Shown: in pieces, positions 20,702-29,820 of the stretch | Position numbering within the stretch: the stretch's first letter is position 1 | How the letters are laid out: each line of letters begins with the position of its first letter | Assembly: GCF_008153345.1 (NCBI RefSeq) | Contig: NZ_CP042818.1 | Location: 2,108,001-2,172,000 of the forward strand | DNA length: 64,000 nt | Origin: Treponema phagedenis | GTDB lineage: Bacteria; Spirochaetota; Spirochaetia; Treponematales; Treponemataceae | Reading direction: 5' to 3' | Notes under the pieces: generated by a model | The model's database searches: none | What the model was told of the DNA's origin: nothing | The model's input: only the letters and a program-made list of their open reading frames with translations | Position numbers and translations under genes: made by a program

Positions 20702-21763
20702 ATGATTTATCACTTTTTTCCACAAGGGGTGTATGCCGATCAATTTATAGATTTTATGCGTATAAATGCGGGTAAATTGTATAATGAGCATAAATTTTTG
20801 TTTTTATCTTACGGTGAAACTGAGCCAAATAAAATATTTGATTCTAAGGATTGTGCTAATGTATATAGTTTTTTTTCAATTTTGAAAATATTTTTATTTG
20901 CAAAAAAAAATGATAGATTCGTTATTCACAATTATACACACCCCTATCTATACTTATCAACAGCTTGTATGTGCTGGAAATTAAAAAAAATAGCATGGAA
21001 GATATGGGGTGGGGATTTATATTGGTATAATTCTCCCAAAAAAAATATAAAGTATAAGTGTTATGAATTATTTCGAAAGTTTACTATAAAAAGATTTGGT
21101 TATATAAATGCCGGTGCATTTGAGTACAACTTAGCAAAAGAATATTATAACATTATGGGGCAAAATTTTGAGGCAATGTATCCTCGTTCTTTTTTTAATT
21201 TTTCTATAATAAAAAACAGTCAGTATATTTCTATCTTGATTGGAAATTCTCGTGCTCCTCAGAACGAACATATAGACGCTTTAGAACTTTTATCTAAATT
21301 TAAAAATGAAAATATCAAAGTCTATGTACCTCTTTCTTATGGTAAATGTCCTGAAGGATATGTTGAATCTGTTAACGCAAGAGGAAAGACATTATTTGGC
21401 GATAAATATATCGCAATCACAGATATGATGGATTTAAAGAATTATCAGGAATTTTTATCAAAAATAGACATAATGGTATGTAACCATAATATACAACAGG
21501 GCTGGGGGAATTTATTGGTTCTATTAAAGTTCCAAAAAAAAGTATTTATACGACGAGGGATATCTACCGAATTTGATTTCACTTTACACGGATTAAAGTT
21601 TTTTTTTACAGATGATATAGAAAATATGTCGTTTGAAGAATTTAAATATTTTTCGCAACAAGACGGAGAGCTTAATGAGTCAATAATTACAAAGATGTTT
21701 TCTGACGAAACCTTGGTTGAACAATGGAACAATTTTTTTATAAATTTAACAAGACTTACTTAG
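20702..21763 (+). CDS. wecF: Fuc4NAc transferase-like glycosyltransferase (WecF/RffT, GT56)
   Basis: 353 residues, no membrane segment. Matches the GT56 TDP-Fuc4NAc transferase family: KIWGGDLYWY (about residue 101-110), ISILIGNSRAPQNEH (about 177-191), VYVPLSYG, and the C-terminal VCNHNIQQGWGNLLVLLKF. The family moves the 4-amino-dideoxygalactose from dTDP to a lipid-linked acceptor. It agrees with rffA upstream and is the strongest evidence that the glycan contains Fuc4N rather than another 4-amino sugar. AAAGGAGAAGAAT precedes ATG. Confidence 0.88.
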   Translation: MIYHFFPQGVYADQFIDFMRINAGKLYNEHKFLFLSYGETEPNKIFDSKDCANVYSFFSILKIFLFAKKNDRFVIHNYTHPYLYLSTACMCWKLKKIAWKIWGGDLYWYNSPKKNIKYKCYELFRKFTIKRFGYINAGAFEYNLAKEYYNIMGQNFEAMYPRSFFNFSIIKNSQYISILIGNSRAPQNEHIDALELLSKFKNENIKVYVPLSYGKCPEGYVESVNARGKTLFGDKYIAITDMMDLKNYQEFLSKIDIMVCNHNIQQGWGNLLVLLKFQKKVFIRRGISTEFDFTLHGLKFFFTDDIENMSFEEFKYFSQQDGELNESIITKMFSDETLVEQWNNFFINLTRLT

Positions 21764-21792
21764 CAGGCAAACTAGAATGAAGAGGATGAGTA

Positions 21793-23292
21793 ATGGTTAA
21801 TTATAATATTTCACTTGATGATGCTGCTTTTGCATATTTAGTATATGATAAAAAGCATGAAGGTTTTTCAAATCATATTCTTTTGAAAGAGCATAATTTA
21901 TATTTAAATTATAGCAAAAAAACAGAAGTTTTATATTATACGAACAATGAAAATAGTATTTATATTATTGGACTCTGTGTTGATTCTCACGCGGAATTGG
22001 AACGATCTCAAATACCGGCGTTTTTATTAACTAATAACCCTGGCACTATTGATGAAATCATAAAAATGTCAGCTAGGTTTGCCGGTAATTATGTTGTATT
22101 GGTGTCATTGGAAAAAGAATTATTTGCATATACTGATGCAACAGCTTTTTTACAAATCAATTATTCAAAAGATGCAATATGTTTTTCATCCTTCGCACAT
22201 CTTGTTGCAAAAATTTTAAACAAGCCCTTTGATGAATGCAATTTAAAAATACGTGAAAGTGCAGATTATGTTGCTGCTATGCCGAATGATATTACCGTTT
22301 ATAAGAATATAAAAACTGTTTTACCTAACCATTATTTCCATATCAATAAATTTGATGTATGCCGTTTTTATCCTTACGAAGAATTGGAATATTATGACTC
22401 ATATACAGATATTTTAAATCGCCATATTGTTTTAATTGATAATATTGTAAAAGAATATGCAAAATACAATAACTTGGTGTGTCCACTAACAAGCGGGTGG
22501 GATTCACGGGTTGTGTTCTCTTTTCTAACTCGTAATATTCCCGATATTCAGAGTTATACTTTCTTTCATAAAAATTTTACTGCGGAAACTCCTGATATTG
22601 TAATTCCAAAAAAAATATGTAAACTAAAAAATAAAAAGTACATTCAGATTCCTGATTTGCAGCCTTCTGATGAATTTGTTTCAAAAATAACTGAAATAAT
22701 AGGACAGCATTATTATAAAAGTGATATTGCAATGGCTTATACATACAAGGATACATTCGGAGCTTCTGCCTCAATAACCGGCGATATAATTGATCACTTG
22801 GGGAAGAGTGCATTAGTAAACCTACTGCCTACCTTCCTTGCAACACCAAGCTATTTTGTTGCAAAAGAACAGAATATTTCTCCTGATGCCAAAAAAGAAG
22901 TAGCTATTTATCTTAAAAGAATAAAAAAAGAAAAACATAATTGGCCATATGTATATGATTTATTCGGACTGGAAGATCAGTGCGGGCGCTGGGCAGGTTA
23001 TGCCCGCACTATTTATTCGGCTGCAGGCATTACATTGCTAAATATTTTTAATTGCAAAGAAATTATTGACGACTGGATTAGAATAAGACGCAGTAAAAGA
23101 AAAAAACATTGTATTCATATTTATTTTCTTCATGCACTTGCAAGAGATTTACTTCAAATTCCTTTTAATCCCGACAAGAAATTTATTAAATTTCTGAGTA
23201 ATTCAAAAGTTTTATTTTTCTTAGCTACTTACATTAGGCATTTTATTGAAAAGATAAGAAAGCCGCATTTGAAAAAAAACAAAAAGGGATAG
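21793..23292 (+). CDS. Asparagine synthase-like enzyme lacking the glutaminase Cys
   Basis: 499 residues. The second half contains an asparagine-synthetase PP-loop variant, CPLTSGWDSRVVFSFL with SGWDSR at 234-239 where SGGxDSS is usual. The first ~200 residues resemble the N-terminal amidotransferase fold (FAGNYVVLVSLEKELFAYTDATA at about 96-118) but residue 2 is Val, so the catalytic Cys2 is missing and glutamine hydrolysis is not expected. Relatives in O-antigen clusters are thought to amidate uronic acids or make similar amide links using adenylation. Here it could amidate the ManNAc3NAcA carboxylate; this is inference. It sits between wecF and the polymerase. Confidence 0.82.
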   Translation: MVNYNISLDDAAFAYLVYDKKHEGFSNHILLKEHNLYLNYSKKTEVLYYTNNENSIYIIGLCVDSHAELERSQIPAFLLTNNPGTIDEIIKMSARFAGNYVVLVSLEKELFAYTDATAFLQINYSKDAICFSSFAHLVAKILNKPFDECNLKIRESADYVAAMPNDITVYKNIKTVLPNHYFHINKFDVCRFYPYEELEYYDSYTDILNRHIVLIDNIVKEYAKYNNLVCPLTSGWDSRVVFSFLTRNIPDIQSYTFFHKNFTAETPDIVIPKKICKLKNKKYIQIPDLQPSDEFVSKITEIIGQHYYKSDIAMAYTYKDTFGASASITGDIIDHLGKSALVNLLPTFLATPSYFVAKEQNISPDAKKEVAIYLKRIKKEKHNWPYVYDLFGLEDQCGRWAGYARTIYSAAGITLLNIFNCKEIIDDWIRIRRSKRKKHCIHIYFLHALARDLLQIPFNPDKKFIKFLSNSKVLFFLATYIRHFIEKIRKPHLKKNKKG

Positions 23293-23293
23293 C

Positions 23294-24487
23294 ATGATTT
23301 TTCCGTATTTTATTCCTCCTGTGTTTGCATTTCTTGCTTCGATTTTTGAAAAAGGCTTTACTAATTCTATAAAGAAAGCGGTCTACATCCTACTTTCATT
23401 GTCTGCTATTTTTATCTATTGCTGTGTATATTTAAATGGTTCTGATTGGCCCGCTTATGAAATATTTTTTAATGAAATAAATTTTAATAACTTAATCAAA
23501 GAAGCTGGTTTACGCGGCTTTGAAATAGGATTTTCGTTTTCTCTGTTGTTCCTAAAAACTCTTGGTTTGAATTTTATGCTATCTTTGATAGTAATGAAAA
23601 TTTTTTCTTTTGTCCTTATATCTAATTTTTTTTATACGTTTGCACAGTCTGAATATGCACAAGGGTATGCAAAAAATATTTTTTTCTTGCTTTTTATTTT
23701 TTATACAACGAACTGTATGTATCTATATGTTGAAACAATAATAAGATTTTCTATAGCACTTGCAATTGTAATTAAAAGTTATAAATATCTTTTTTTAAGA
23801 AAATTTTTTCCTTTTATGTTTTTACTGTTTCTTGCTTTTTTGTTTCATCGAACAGCAATCATAGTATTGCCCTTATATTTTATTAAACAGATAAAACTTT
23901 CAACAAAATGGCTCTGTGTGTTATTTGCAGGAATATTTATTTTTCTTTCCCCTCAAAGCTTGCTTTTTTTTGCAAAACTGATATTTGGCTCTTCATCCAG
24001 TGTTTTTTCTCTTAAGCTTATAGGCTATTTGGAACTGGTTATAAAATCAAATGAAGTCAATCCCTTTGCAATCGGTAACATTGTGCATCTTTTGTTTTTA
24101 ATATTAATTTTAGTATATCGAAAACAGCTTGAAAAACATACTGCTTTCAATAAACAATTTTTTGTAGGACTTATTTTATTTTTCTTTATTTATGTTACCA
24201 CTATGTACATGGGTCCAATTGGAAGAGTACGACTATTTTATTCTATATTTTTTATAATAGCGATAGCAGAACTTTTCTCTATTCGCTACATGTTACAAAC
24301 ATTTGCTTTTACAATGAGTATTTGTTTTTGGATATTCGGTATGTATAAATCAATAGATGAAAACTATTGTTTTAAATATTACACCAACTATCTTACTGCA
24401 ACTTTAGAAAAAAAATCTGATTTATCCTTGTACGATAAATTAATGATTTATTATGGCTGGGAACAGAGTGAAGTCTTTAATAAATAG
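23294..24487 (+). CDS. EpsG-like polysaccharide polymerase (Wzy role)
   Basis: 397 residues with about 10 hydrophobic helices and a long periplasmic-type loop after the second, where SDWPAYEIFFNEI matches the EpsG family pattern (DW..Y). A later VETIIRFSIALAI segment and GPIGRVRLFYSIFF resemble conserved parts of EpsG/Wzy. Such proteins polymerise flipped repeat units, and with wzx in the same block this points to a Wzx/Wzy system. ATG follows AAGGGATAGC, one base after the asparagine-synthase-like gene. Assignment to a polymerase is by topology and context. Confidence 0.78.
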   Translation: MIFPYFIPPVFAFLASIFEKGFTNSIKKAVYILLSLSAIFIYCCVYLNGSDWPAYEIFFNEINFNNLIKEAGLRGFEIGFSFSLLFLKTLGLNFMLSLIVMKIFSFVLISNFFYTFAQSEYAQGYAKNIFFLLFIFYTTNCMYLYVETIIRFSIALAIVIKSYKYLFLRKFFPFMFLLFLAFLFHRTAIIVLPLYFIKQIKLSTKWLCVLFAGIFIFLSPQSLLFFAKLIFGSSSSVFSLKLIGYLELVIKSNEVNPFAIGNIVHLLFLILILVYRKQLEKHTAFNKQFFVGLILFFFIYVTTMYMGPIGRVRLFYSIFFIIAIAELFSIRYMLQTFAFTMSICFWIFGMYKSIDENYCFKYYTNYLTATLEKKSDLSLYDKLMIYYGWEQSEVFNK

Positions 24488-24693
24488 ATTGAGAATAATT
24501 ACAATGTTCTATACTCCAGCACAATAAAATGTTGTTATTAACTATCACTCTCAATTTTTTTCTAGTGTATATGTTATTTACTTGTATCAGTATATTCAGA
24601 CAAAAATTAAAACTAAAAAACCTTAAAGCAAACTAAAAAATAGAAATGGTGTTAGATATGAAAATTTGTTATGTACCATCCCGTTCATCATGC
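24488..24693. other. Gene-free AT-rich stretch before repeat copy D
   Basis: No frame, RNA gene or clear hairpin was seen here. It separates the wzx-wzy block from the repeat element that precedes the next glycosyltransferase, and could hold the promoter-distal end of the first glycan transcript. Confidence 0.5.
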
Positions 24694-24888
24694 TAATATA
24701 ACGTTTTTTTGATAACTCGATTATTTTTCTTAATGCATTTTATACAAATCGTAAAAAATTTTATAAAAAAGAGTTCGACACGGCGCAACGGCGAGCAATT
24801 TACCATAGGAATGCTTAAATCCACAGGCCCCTTTATTGTTGATACTCCGATTTGTATAACAGGAAGTTAATTAGAAAACGTTATACTA
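24694..24888 (+). mobile_element. MITE-like element with terminal inverted repeats (copy D)
   Basis: The best-preserved short copy, 195 bases. The left end TAATATAACGTTTT (24694-24707) is inverted at the right end as AAAACGTTATACTA (24875-24888), a 14-bp match with one mismatch. Both ends finish in TA, as for Tc1/mariner-IS630 insertions that duplicate TA. Inside are the shared GATAACTCGATTATT, the tract AAAAAAGAGTTCGACACGGC, the core GCGAGCAATTTACCATAGG and the tail TACTCCGATTTGTATA. It has no hairpin modules and no coding potential. Confidence 0.75.
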
Positions 24889-24964
24889 GAAATAATAGGA
24901 TTTTTAATTACCCCAATGTTCAGATGAAATTTACAATAGCCGGAATGACAAGAAGGAAACAACT

Positions 24965-26074
24965 TTGAAAAAAATAATAGCCCACCTTACATCTGCCCAC
25001 CAAAGATATGATACTAGAATTTTTATAAAAATGTGCAGCTCTTTGGCAAGAAATGAAAACTACAGTGTAAATTTAGTAGTAGCAGACGGCAAAGGTGATG
25101 AGATAAAAAACGGTGTAAAGATTATAGATGCTGGAGCTAAAACGGGAGACCGCCTGTCTCGCATGACAAAGACAACAAAACAAGTCCTAAAAAAAGCTTT
25201 GGAGCTTAATGCAGATATTTACCATTTTCACGATCCGGAACTCTTAACCATCGCCAAAAGTTTGCAAAAAACGGGAGCCAAAGTGATATTTGACTCGCAT
25301 GAAGATGTTGCCGAACAAATTCTTGGCAAGTCATACATACCGCAGCTTTTTAGAAAAGCCGTATCAAAAGCGTATAAAAGCTATGAAAACTCTATATGTA
25401 AAAATTTAGATGCTATTATAACAGCTACACCATATATAAATAATAATTTTCTTAAAATCAATCAAAATTCTATCAATATCAATAACTACCCAATCCTAGA
25501 CGAATTAATGTCCGATGAACAGCTCCAAGATAAGGAAAATGCTGTTTGTTATGTTGGCGGTATGACAGAGATTAGAGGCGTTAAAGAGATAGTAAAGGCT
25601 ATGGAGTTTTGCAACGTTAAGCTATATTTGGCAGGTCAATTTTCGCCTCAAACTTTTGGCGATGAAGTAAGAAAACTAAAAGGATTTGAAAAAGTTGATG
25701 AGCTGGGATTTTTAGATAGAGTTGGAGTTGCTCAAATTTTAGCAAAATCAAAAGCCGGGCTGGTAACATTTTTACCATATCCAAACCATATCAATGCGCA
25801 ACCAAACAAGTTATTTGAATATTTGAGTGCGGGGCTTCCCGTGATCGCTTCAAATTTTAGTTTGTGGAGAGAAATTATAGAGAAAAATAACTGCGGAATT
25901 TGTGTTGATCCGTTAAATCCAGAAGAGATAGCCAAGGCTATCAATTTCATACTTTCCAATCCACAAGAAGCAAAAATGATGGGCGAAAACGGAAGAAAAG
26001 CGGTTGAAAATATCTATAATTGGGGCATAGAAGAACAGAAACTTCTAGCGGTATATAAGGAACTTTTAAAATGA
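24965..26074 (+). CDS. GT4 family glycosyltransferase
   Basis: 369 residues with a GT-B fold. The N-terminus HLTSAHQRYDTRIFIKMC contains the donor loop seen in this subfamily. HFHDPELL and FDSHEDV follow, and the C-terminal nucleotide-binding half has KLFEYLSAGLPVIASNF with its E-x7-E-like Glu pair. It transfers a sugar from a nucleotide donor to a lipid-linked acceptor; the sugar is unknown. TTG start with AGAAGG six to eight bases upstream. Codon use (many ATA, AGA and AAA) looks different from the following wbpI gene, hinting at separate origin. Its last bases overlap wbpI (ATGA). Confidence 0.87.
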   Translation: MKKIIAHLTSAHQRYDTRIFIKMCSSLARNENYSVNLVVADGKGDEIKNGVKIIDAGAKTGDRLSRMTKTTKQVLKKALELNADIYHFHDPELLTIAKSLQKTGAKVIFDSHEDVAEQILGKSYIPQLFRKAVSKAYKSYENSICKNLDAIITATPYINNNFLKINQNSININNYPILDELMSDEQLQDKENAVCYVGGMTEIRGVKEIVKAMEFCNVKLYLAGQFSPQTFGDEVRKLKGFEKVDELGFLDRVGVAQILAKSKAGLVTFLPYPNHINAQPNKLFEYLSAGLPVIASNFSLWREIIEKNNCGICVDPLNPEEIAKAINFILSNPQEAKMMGENGRKAVENIYNWGIEEQKLLAVYKELLK

Positions 26075-27150
26075 AATTACTCACTGTTATCGGGGCGCGT
26101 CCCCAATTTATCAAAGCGGCGGTTTTAAGCCGTTACATTAAAAATAATCCGCAATGTGGCATCAAAGAAACGCTCGTTCACACGGGGCAACACTACGACA
26201 AAAACATGAGTGATGTTTTTTTCACCGAAATGGATATTCCGTTGCCCGATTATAATTTGCAAGTTGGCTCCGGCACACACGGAAAAATGACCGGGCTCAT
26301 GCTTGAAAAAATAGAAGAGCTGCTTCTTGAATTAAAACCGGACATCCTCCTTGTATACGGGGATACGAATTCCACTCTGGCAGGCGCTTTGGCAGCGAGT
26401 AAACTTCATACACCTGTTGCTCATGTGGAAGCTGGTTTGCGTTCCTTTATGATGGCAATGCCGGAAGAACAAAACCGCAGACTTACCGATCATCTTTCCA
26501 CTTGGCTTTTTTGCCCGACCGATACGGCAATTGAAAATTTACGGCATGAAGGAATCGTCGACGCTGCGGGGAAAGCCTCTGCCGACAACAAACGCGTTTG
26601 CAAAACAGGCGATATTATGTATGATGCCTCTCTTTATTACCGAGAAAAATTATCTTCCGTGCAAACTCCGGAAGATTTTATTTTGCTTACGATTCACAGA
26701 GCTGAAAATACCGATGATCCCGAAAAGTTGGAGAACATCGTTGCGGCTATCAATGCACTTCCCGAAAAGAAATTTATTTTTCCCGTTCATCCGCGGACAA
26801 AAAAAATATTATCCGAGCACAACCTCAAATTCGGCAGTCATGTAACATTGACAGAACCTGTCGGATATTTGGAAATGCTGCAATATGAAAAAAATTGCGA
26901 AGCGGTTGTAACCGATTCGGGCGGTGTGCAAAAAGAAGCCTTCTTTTTCCGAAAACCCTGTATTACCTTGCGGGAAAAAACGGAGTGGGTTGAATTGGTA
27001 GACTCCGGCTGGAATATTCTTGTCGGCAGTGATAGAAAAAAAATTGTAGACACAATAAAAAATATATCTGTTCCGAATATATATCCAAATCTTTACGGAG
27101 ACGGAAATACAGCAAAACACATTATAAATGTATTAGAATCATCTCAATAA
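26071..27150 (+). CDS. wbpI: UDP-GlcNAc(3NAc)A 2-epimerase family protein
   Basis: 359 residues of the non-hydrolysing UDP-sugar 2-epimerase family. It opens with VIGARPQFIKAAVLSR and has LVHTGQHYDKNMS, VYGDTNSTLAGALAASKL, HVEAGLRSF, EEQNRRLTDHLS and VTDSGGVQKEAFFF. WbpI/WlbD converts UDP-GlcNAc(3NAc)A to UDP-ManNAc(3NAc)A; related WecB acts on UDP-GlcNAc. The VHTGQHYDKNMSDVFF and GARPQFIKAA forms and the presence of wlbA, wlbC and wlbB in the cluster favour WbpI. It overlaps the upstream transferase by four bases and precedes wbpA by 20. Confidence 0.88.
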   Translation: MKLLTVIGARPQFIKAAVLSRYIKNNPQCGIKETLVHTGQHYDKNMSDVFFTEMDIPLPDYNLQVGSGTHGKMTGLMLEKIEELLLELKPDILLVYGDTNSTLAGALAASKLHTPVAHVEAGLRSFMMAMPEEQNRRLTDHLSTWLFCPTDTAIENLRHEGIVDAAGKASADNKRVCKTGDIMYDASLYYREKLSSVQTPEDFILLTIHRAENTDDPEKLENIVAAINALPEKKFIFPVHPRTKKILSEHNLKFGSHVTLTEPVGYLEMLQYEKNCEAVVTDSGGVQKEAFFFRKPCITLREKTEWVELVDSGWNILVGSDRKKIVDTIKNISVPNIYPNLYGDGNTAKHIINVLESSQ

Positions 27151-27170
27151 ATCATAGGAAGGAGAAAATT

Positions 27171-28493
27171 ATGTCGAATTTTGAAAATATTATGAACAAA
27201 ATTAATTCAAATAATGAATTGATCGGCATCATCGGTTTAGGTTATGTAGGGTTGCCTCTTGCCGTTTCTTTTGCCAAAAAAGATGTGCAAATCTTAGGTT
27301 TTGAAAAAAGCCATGCAAAAACGGAATCCGTGAATAACGGAAAAAATTATATCGGTGATATCAAAGATGAAGATTTGCTTAAGGTTGTCAAAGAGACAAA
27401 AAAACTGTCCGCTACAACGGATTTTTCCCGTATCAAAGAATGCGATGCGGTGATTATTTGTGTGCCGACGCCGTTGGATCATTTTAAAAAGCCCGATATG
27501 AAATTTATCGAACAATCCTGTATTGATATCGGAAAAAACATGAAAGCCGGCACTTTTATTTCTTTGGAAAGCACGACGTATCCGACAACAACGGAAGATT
27601 TTATCAAACCGATTATTGAAAAAGAATCGGGCTTAAAAGAAGGAAAAGATTTTTGGCTTTGCTTCAGCCCCGAGCGTGTGGATCCGGGAAACAAAGATTA
27701 TAAAACGGACAATACTCCTAAAGTTGTCGGAGCGTTGGGAGAAGAAGCACAAAAAATTGCGCTTGCCTTATACGGCAAAGCGATACAGCATTTGTATCCA
27801 GTATCCAGTCCGCGCGTTGCCGAAATGGTGAAAATTTTGGAAAACACCTATCGTCTTATCAATATTTCGTTAATCAATGAGCTTGCTCTTCTTGCGGGAA
27901 AAATGGATATCAACATTTGGGAAGTGATTGAGGCGGCTAGTTCCAAGCCCTATGGCTTCCAAGCCTTTTATCCCGGCCCGGGAATCGGCGGGCATTGCAT
28001 TCCGCTTGATCCGTTTTATCTTGAACACATTGCAAAAGGTTTTAATTTTGACTTAACCATGATCAATACGGCGGGGAACATCAACAACCAAATGCCGCAT
28101 AAGATGATGAATAAAATAATGTATGCGCTGAATCGCAAGCAAAAACCGATGAACGGTGCCACAATTTTATTTTTAGGAGTTGCCTATAAACCCGATATTG
28201 ACGATCCGCGTGAAAGCCCCGCTCTTTTGGTGATGGAAGAATGCGCAAAAAAAAGAGCAAATGTTATTTACCACGATCCCTATATAAAAGAGTGCGTAGA
28301 CGATAACGGAAAAAAATGGATCGGTGTAGAATTAACCGATGAGCTATTAAAAAAAGCCGATTGTGTAGTCTTTACAACAAACCACAGCTGTTTCGAAATA
28401 GAGCATATTGTTGAAATGGCTCATCTTGTAGTTGACTTGCGTAATGCGGTCAAAACCGTTCATATTGAAAATGAAAAGGTGTTTAAACTGTAA
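27171..28493 (+). CDS. wbpA: UDP-N-acetylglucosamine 6-dehydrogenase family protein
   Basis: 440 residues of the UDP-glucose/GDP-mannose dehydrogenase family. The NAD motif is GLGYVGLPLAVSFAKK. The central domain has STTYPTTTEDFIKPI, the active-site Lys region is AEMVKILENTYRLINI, and the catalytic Cys is in PGPGIGGHCIPLDPFY. WbpA makes UDP-GlcNAc uronic acid, the first step of the ManNAc(3NAc)A pathway; the ENTYRLINISLINE form matches that subgroup better than UDP-glucose dehydrogenases. GGAAGGAG precedes ATG. The stop TAA overlaps the next ATG by one base. Confidence 0.88.
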   Translation: MSNFENIMNKINSNNELIGIIGLGYVGLPLAVSFAKKDVQILGFEKSHAKTESVNNGKNYIGDIKDEDLLKVVKETKKLSATTDFSRIKECDAVIICVPTPLDHFKKPDMKFIEQSCIDIGKNMKAGTFISLESTTYPTTTEDFIKPIIEKESGLKEGKDFWLCFSPERVDPGNKDYKTDNTPKVVGALGEEAQKIALALYGKAIQHLYPVSSPRVAEMVKILENTYRLINISLINELALLAGKMDINIWEVIEAASSKPYGFQAFYPGPGIGGHCIPLDPFYLEHIAKGFNFDLTMINTAGNINNQMPHKMMNKIMYALNRKQKPMNGATILFLGVAYKPDIDDPRESPALLVMEECAKKRANVIYHDPYIKECVDDNGKKWIGVELTDELLKKADCVVFTTNHSCFEIEHIVEMAHLVVDLRNAVKTVHIENEKVFKL

Positions 28494-29734
28494 TGAATAT
28501 TTTACTTATTAACCATTATGCCGGCTCTCCATCTATGGGAATGGTTTTTCGCCACTATTATCTCGCTCGTGAATGGCAAAAACTCGGGCATACAGTTCAT
28601 ATAGTAGCAGCATCTTATACGCATTTACGGAAAGAAAATCCCAATATACATAAAGATTTTGAAGAAAAAAAAATAGATGATGTATCATATATTTTTGTTC
28701 AGACACCGAGTTATTCCGGCATTCTTGGACGGGTTAAAAACATTTTTGCTTTTGTTTCTAAATTAAGATTAAATGCGAGGTTTATAACTAAAAAATATGC
28801 GCCTGATATTGTCATTTCTTCATCTACCTATAATTTTGATATTTTCTCCGCAATCAAAATAGCTTATTATTCTAAAGCAAAATTAATCTATGAGGTACGG
28901 GATTTATGGCCATTAACACCAATTGAACTTGGGGGATATTCAAAATATAATCCTTTTATTATGCTGATGCAACATGCGGAAGATACTGCATATAAAAAAG
29001 CGGATGCTGTTGTTTCTGTTTTGCCTTGTGTACATGAATATATGCAATCGCGTGGTCTTGATTTAAAAAAATTAACAATTATACCGAACGGTATTGCAGA
29101 AGATGATTGGACAGATATCGATATAAGAGAACTACCGGATAAAAACCTATGTAATTTTATTGAAAAAAAACAAAAGCAAGGTCAGATGATTGTAGGATAC
29201 ACAGGAGCTCATGGTACAGCTAATGCGCTTGAGTATTTGCTTGATGCGGCAAAGATTATACAAAATGCTAATATTACTTTTGTATTACTTGGTATGGGGC
29301 CAGAAAAAGAAAAACTTATTAATATGAAGGAAAAACTAAATCTTAAAAATGTGTATTTTTTTGATTCGGTACCAAAAACTTTAATTCCTAATATTTTAAG
29401 GTATTTTGATATTTTGTATATAGGGTGGCGTAATCTGCCTATTTACAGATTTGGCATAAGTGCCAATAAACTGATGGATTACATGATGAGCGGCAAACCG
29501 ATAGTACACTCGGTTAATGCCGGCAATAATCCTGTTAACGAAGCAAGCTGCGGTATCAGTGTAGAACCGGAAAACCCTCAAGCAATTGCTGACGGGATTA
29601 TGAAACTTGCAAAATTGACCGACTGGGAACGCCAAGCAATGGGAAAAAAAGGACGTGAATACATATTAAAAAATAATGTGTATTCTGTTTTGGTTCAAAA
29701 ATTTTTAGCCGCAATAAATAAAATATCTATATAA
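28493..29734 (+). CDS. GT4 glycosyltransferase, WbuB-like
   Basis: 413 residues, GT-B fold. NILLINHYAGSPSMGMVFRHYYLAREW is characteristic of the WbuB/WcaI-like group. The acceptor-side motif YEVRDLWPLTPIELG and the donor-side GTANALEYLLDAAK and KLMDYMMSGKPIVHSVNAG are present. WbuB-type enzymes add FucNAc-like or other amino sugars next to the lipid carrier, but the donor here is unresolved. It starts one base inside the wbpA stop, so it is co-translated. It is followed by an SDR gene, an arrangement commonly seen in O-antigen loci. Confidence 0.87.
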   Translation: MNILLINHYAGSPSMGMVFRHYYLAREWQKLGHTVHIVAASYTHLRKENPNIHKDFEEKKIDDVSYIFVQTPSYSGILGRVKNIFAFVSKLRLNARFITKKYAPDIVISSSTYNFDIFSAIKIAYYSKAKLIYEVRDLWPLTPIELGGYSKYNPFIMLMQHAEDTAYKKADAVVSVLPCVHEYMQSRGLDLKKLTIIPNGIAEDDWTDIDIRELPDKNLCNFIEKKQKQGQMIVGYTGAHGTANALEYLLDAAKIIQNANITFVLLGMGPEKEKLINMKEKLNLKNVYFFDSVPKTLIPNILRYFDILYIGWRNLPIYRFGISANKLMDYMMSGKPIVHSVNAGNNPVNEASCGISVEPENPQAIADGIMKLAKLTDWERQAMGKKGREYILKNNVYSVLVQKFLAAINKISI

Positions 29735-29820
29735 ATTTATAAACAATATTTTTCAGTGATAATTAATGTTTAATAACATTAATTGCATATGAAAAATTAT
29801 TTAAAAAGGACAAATACAGA

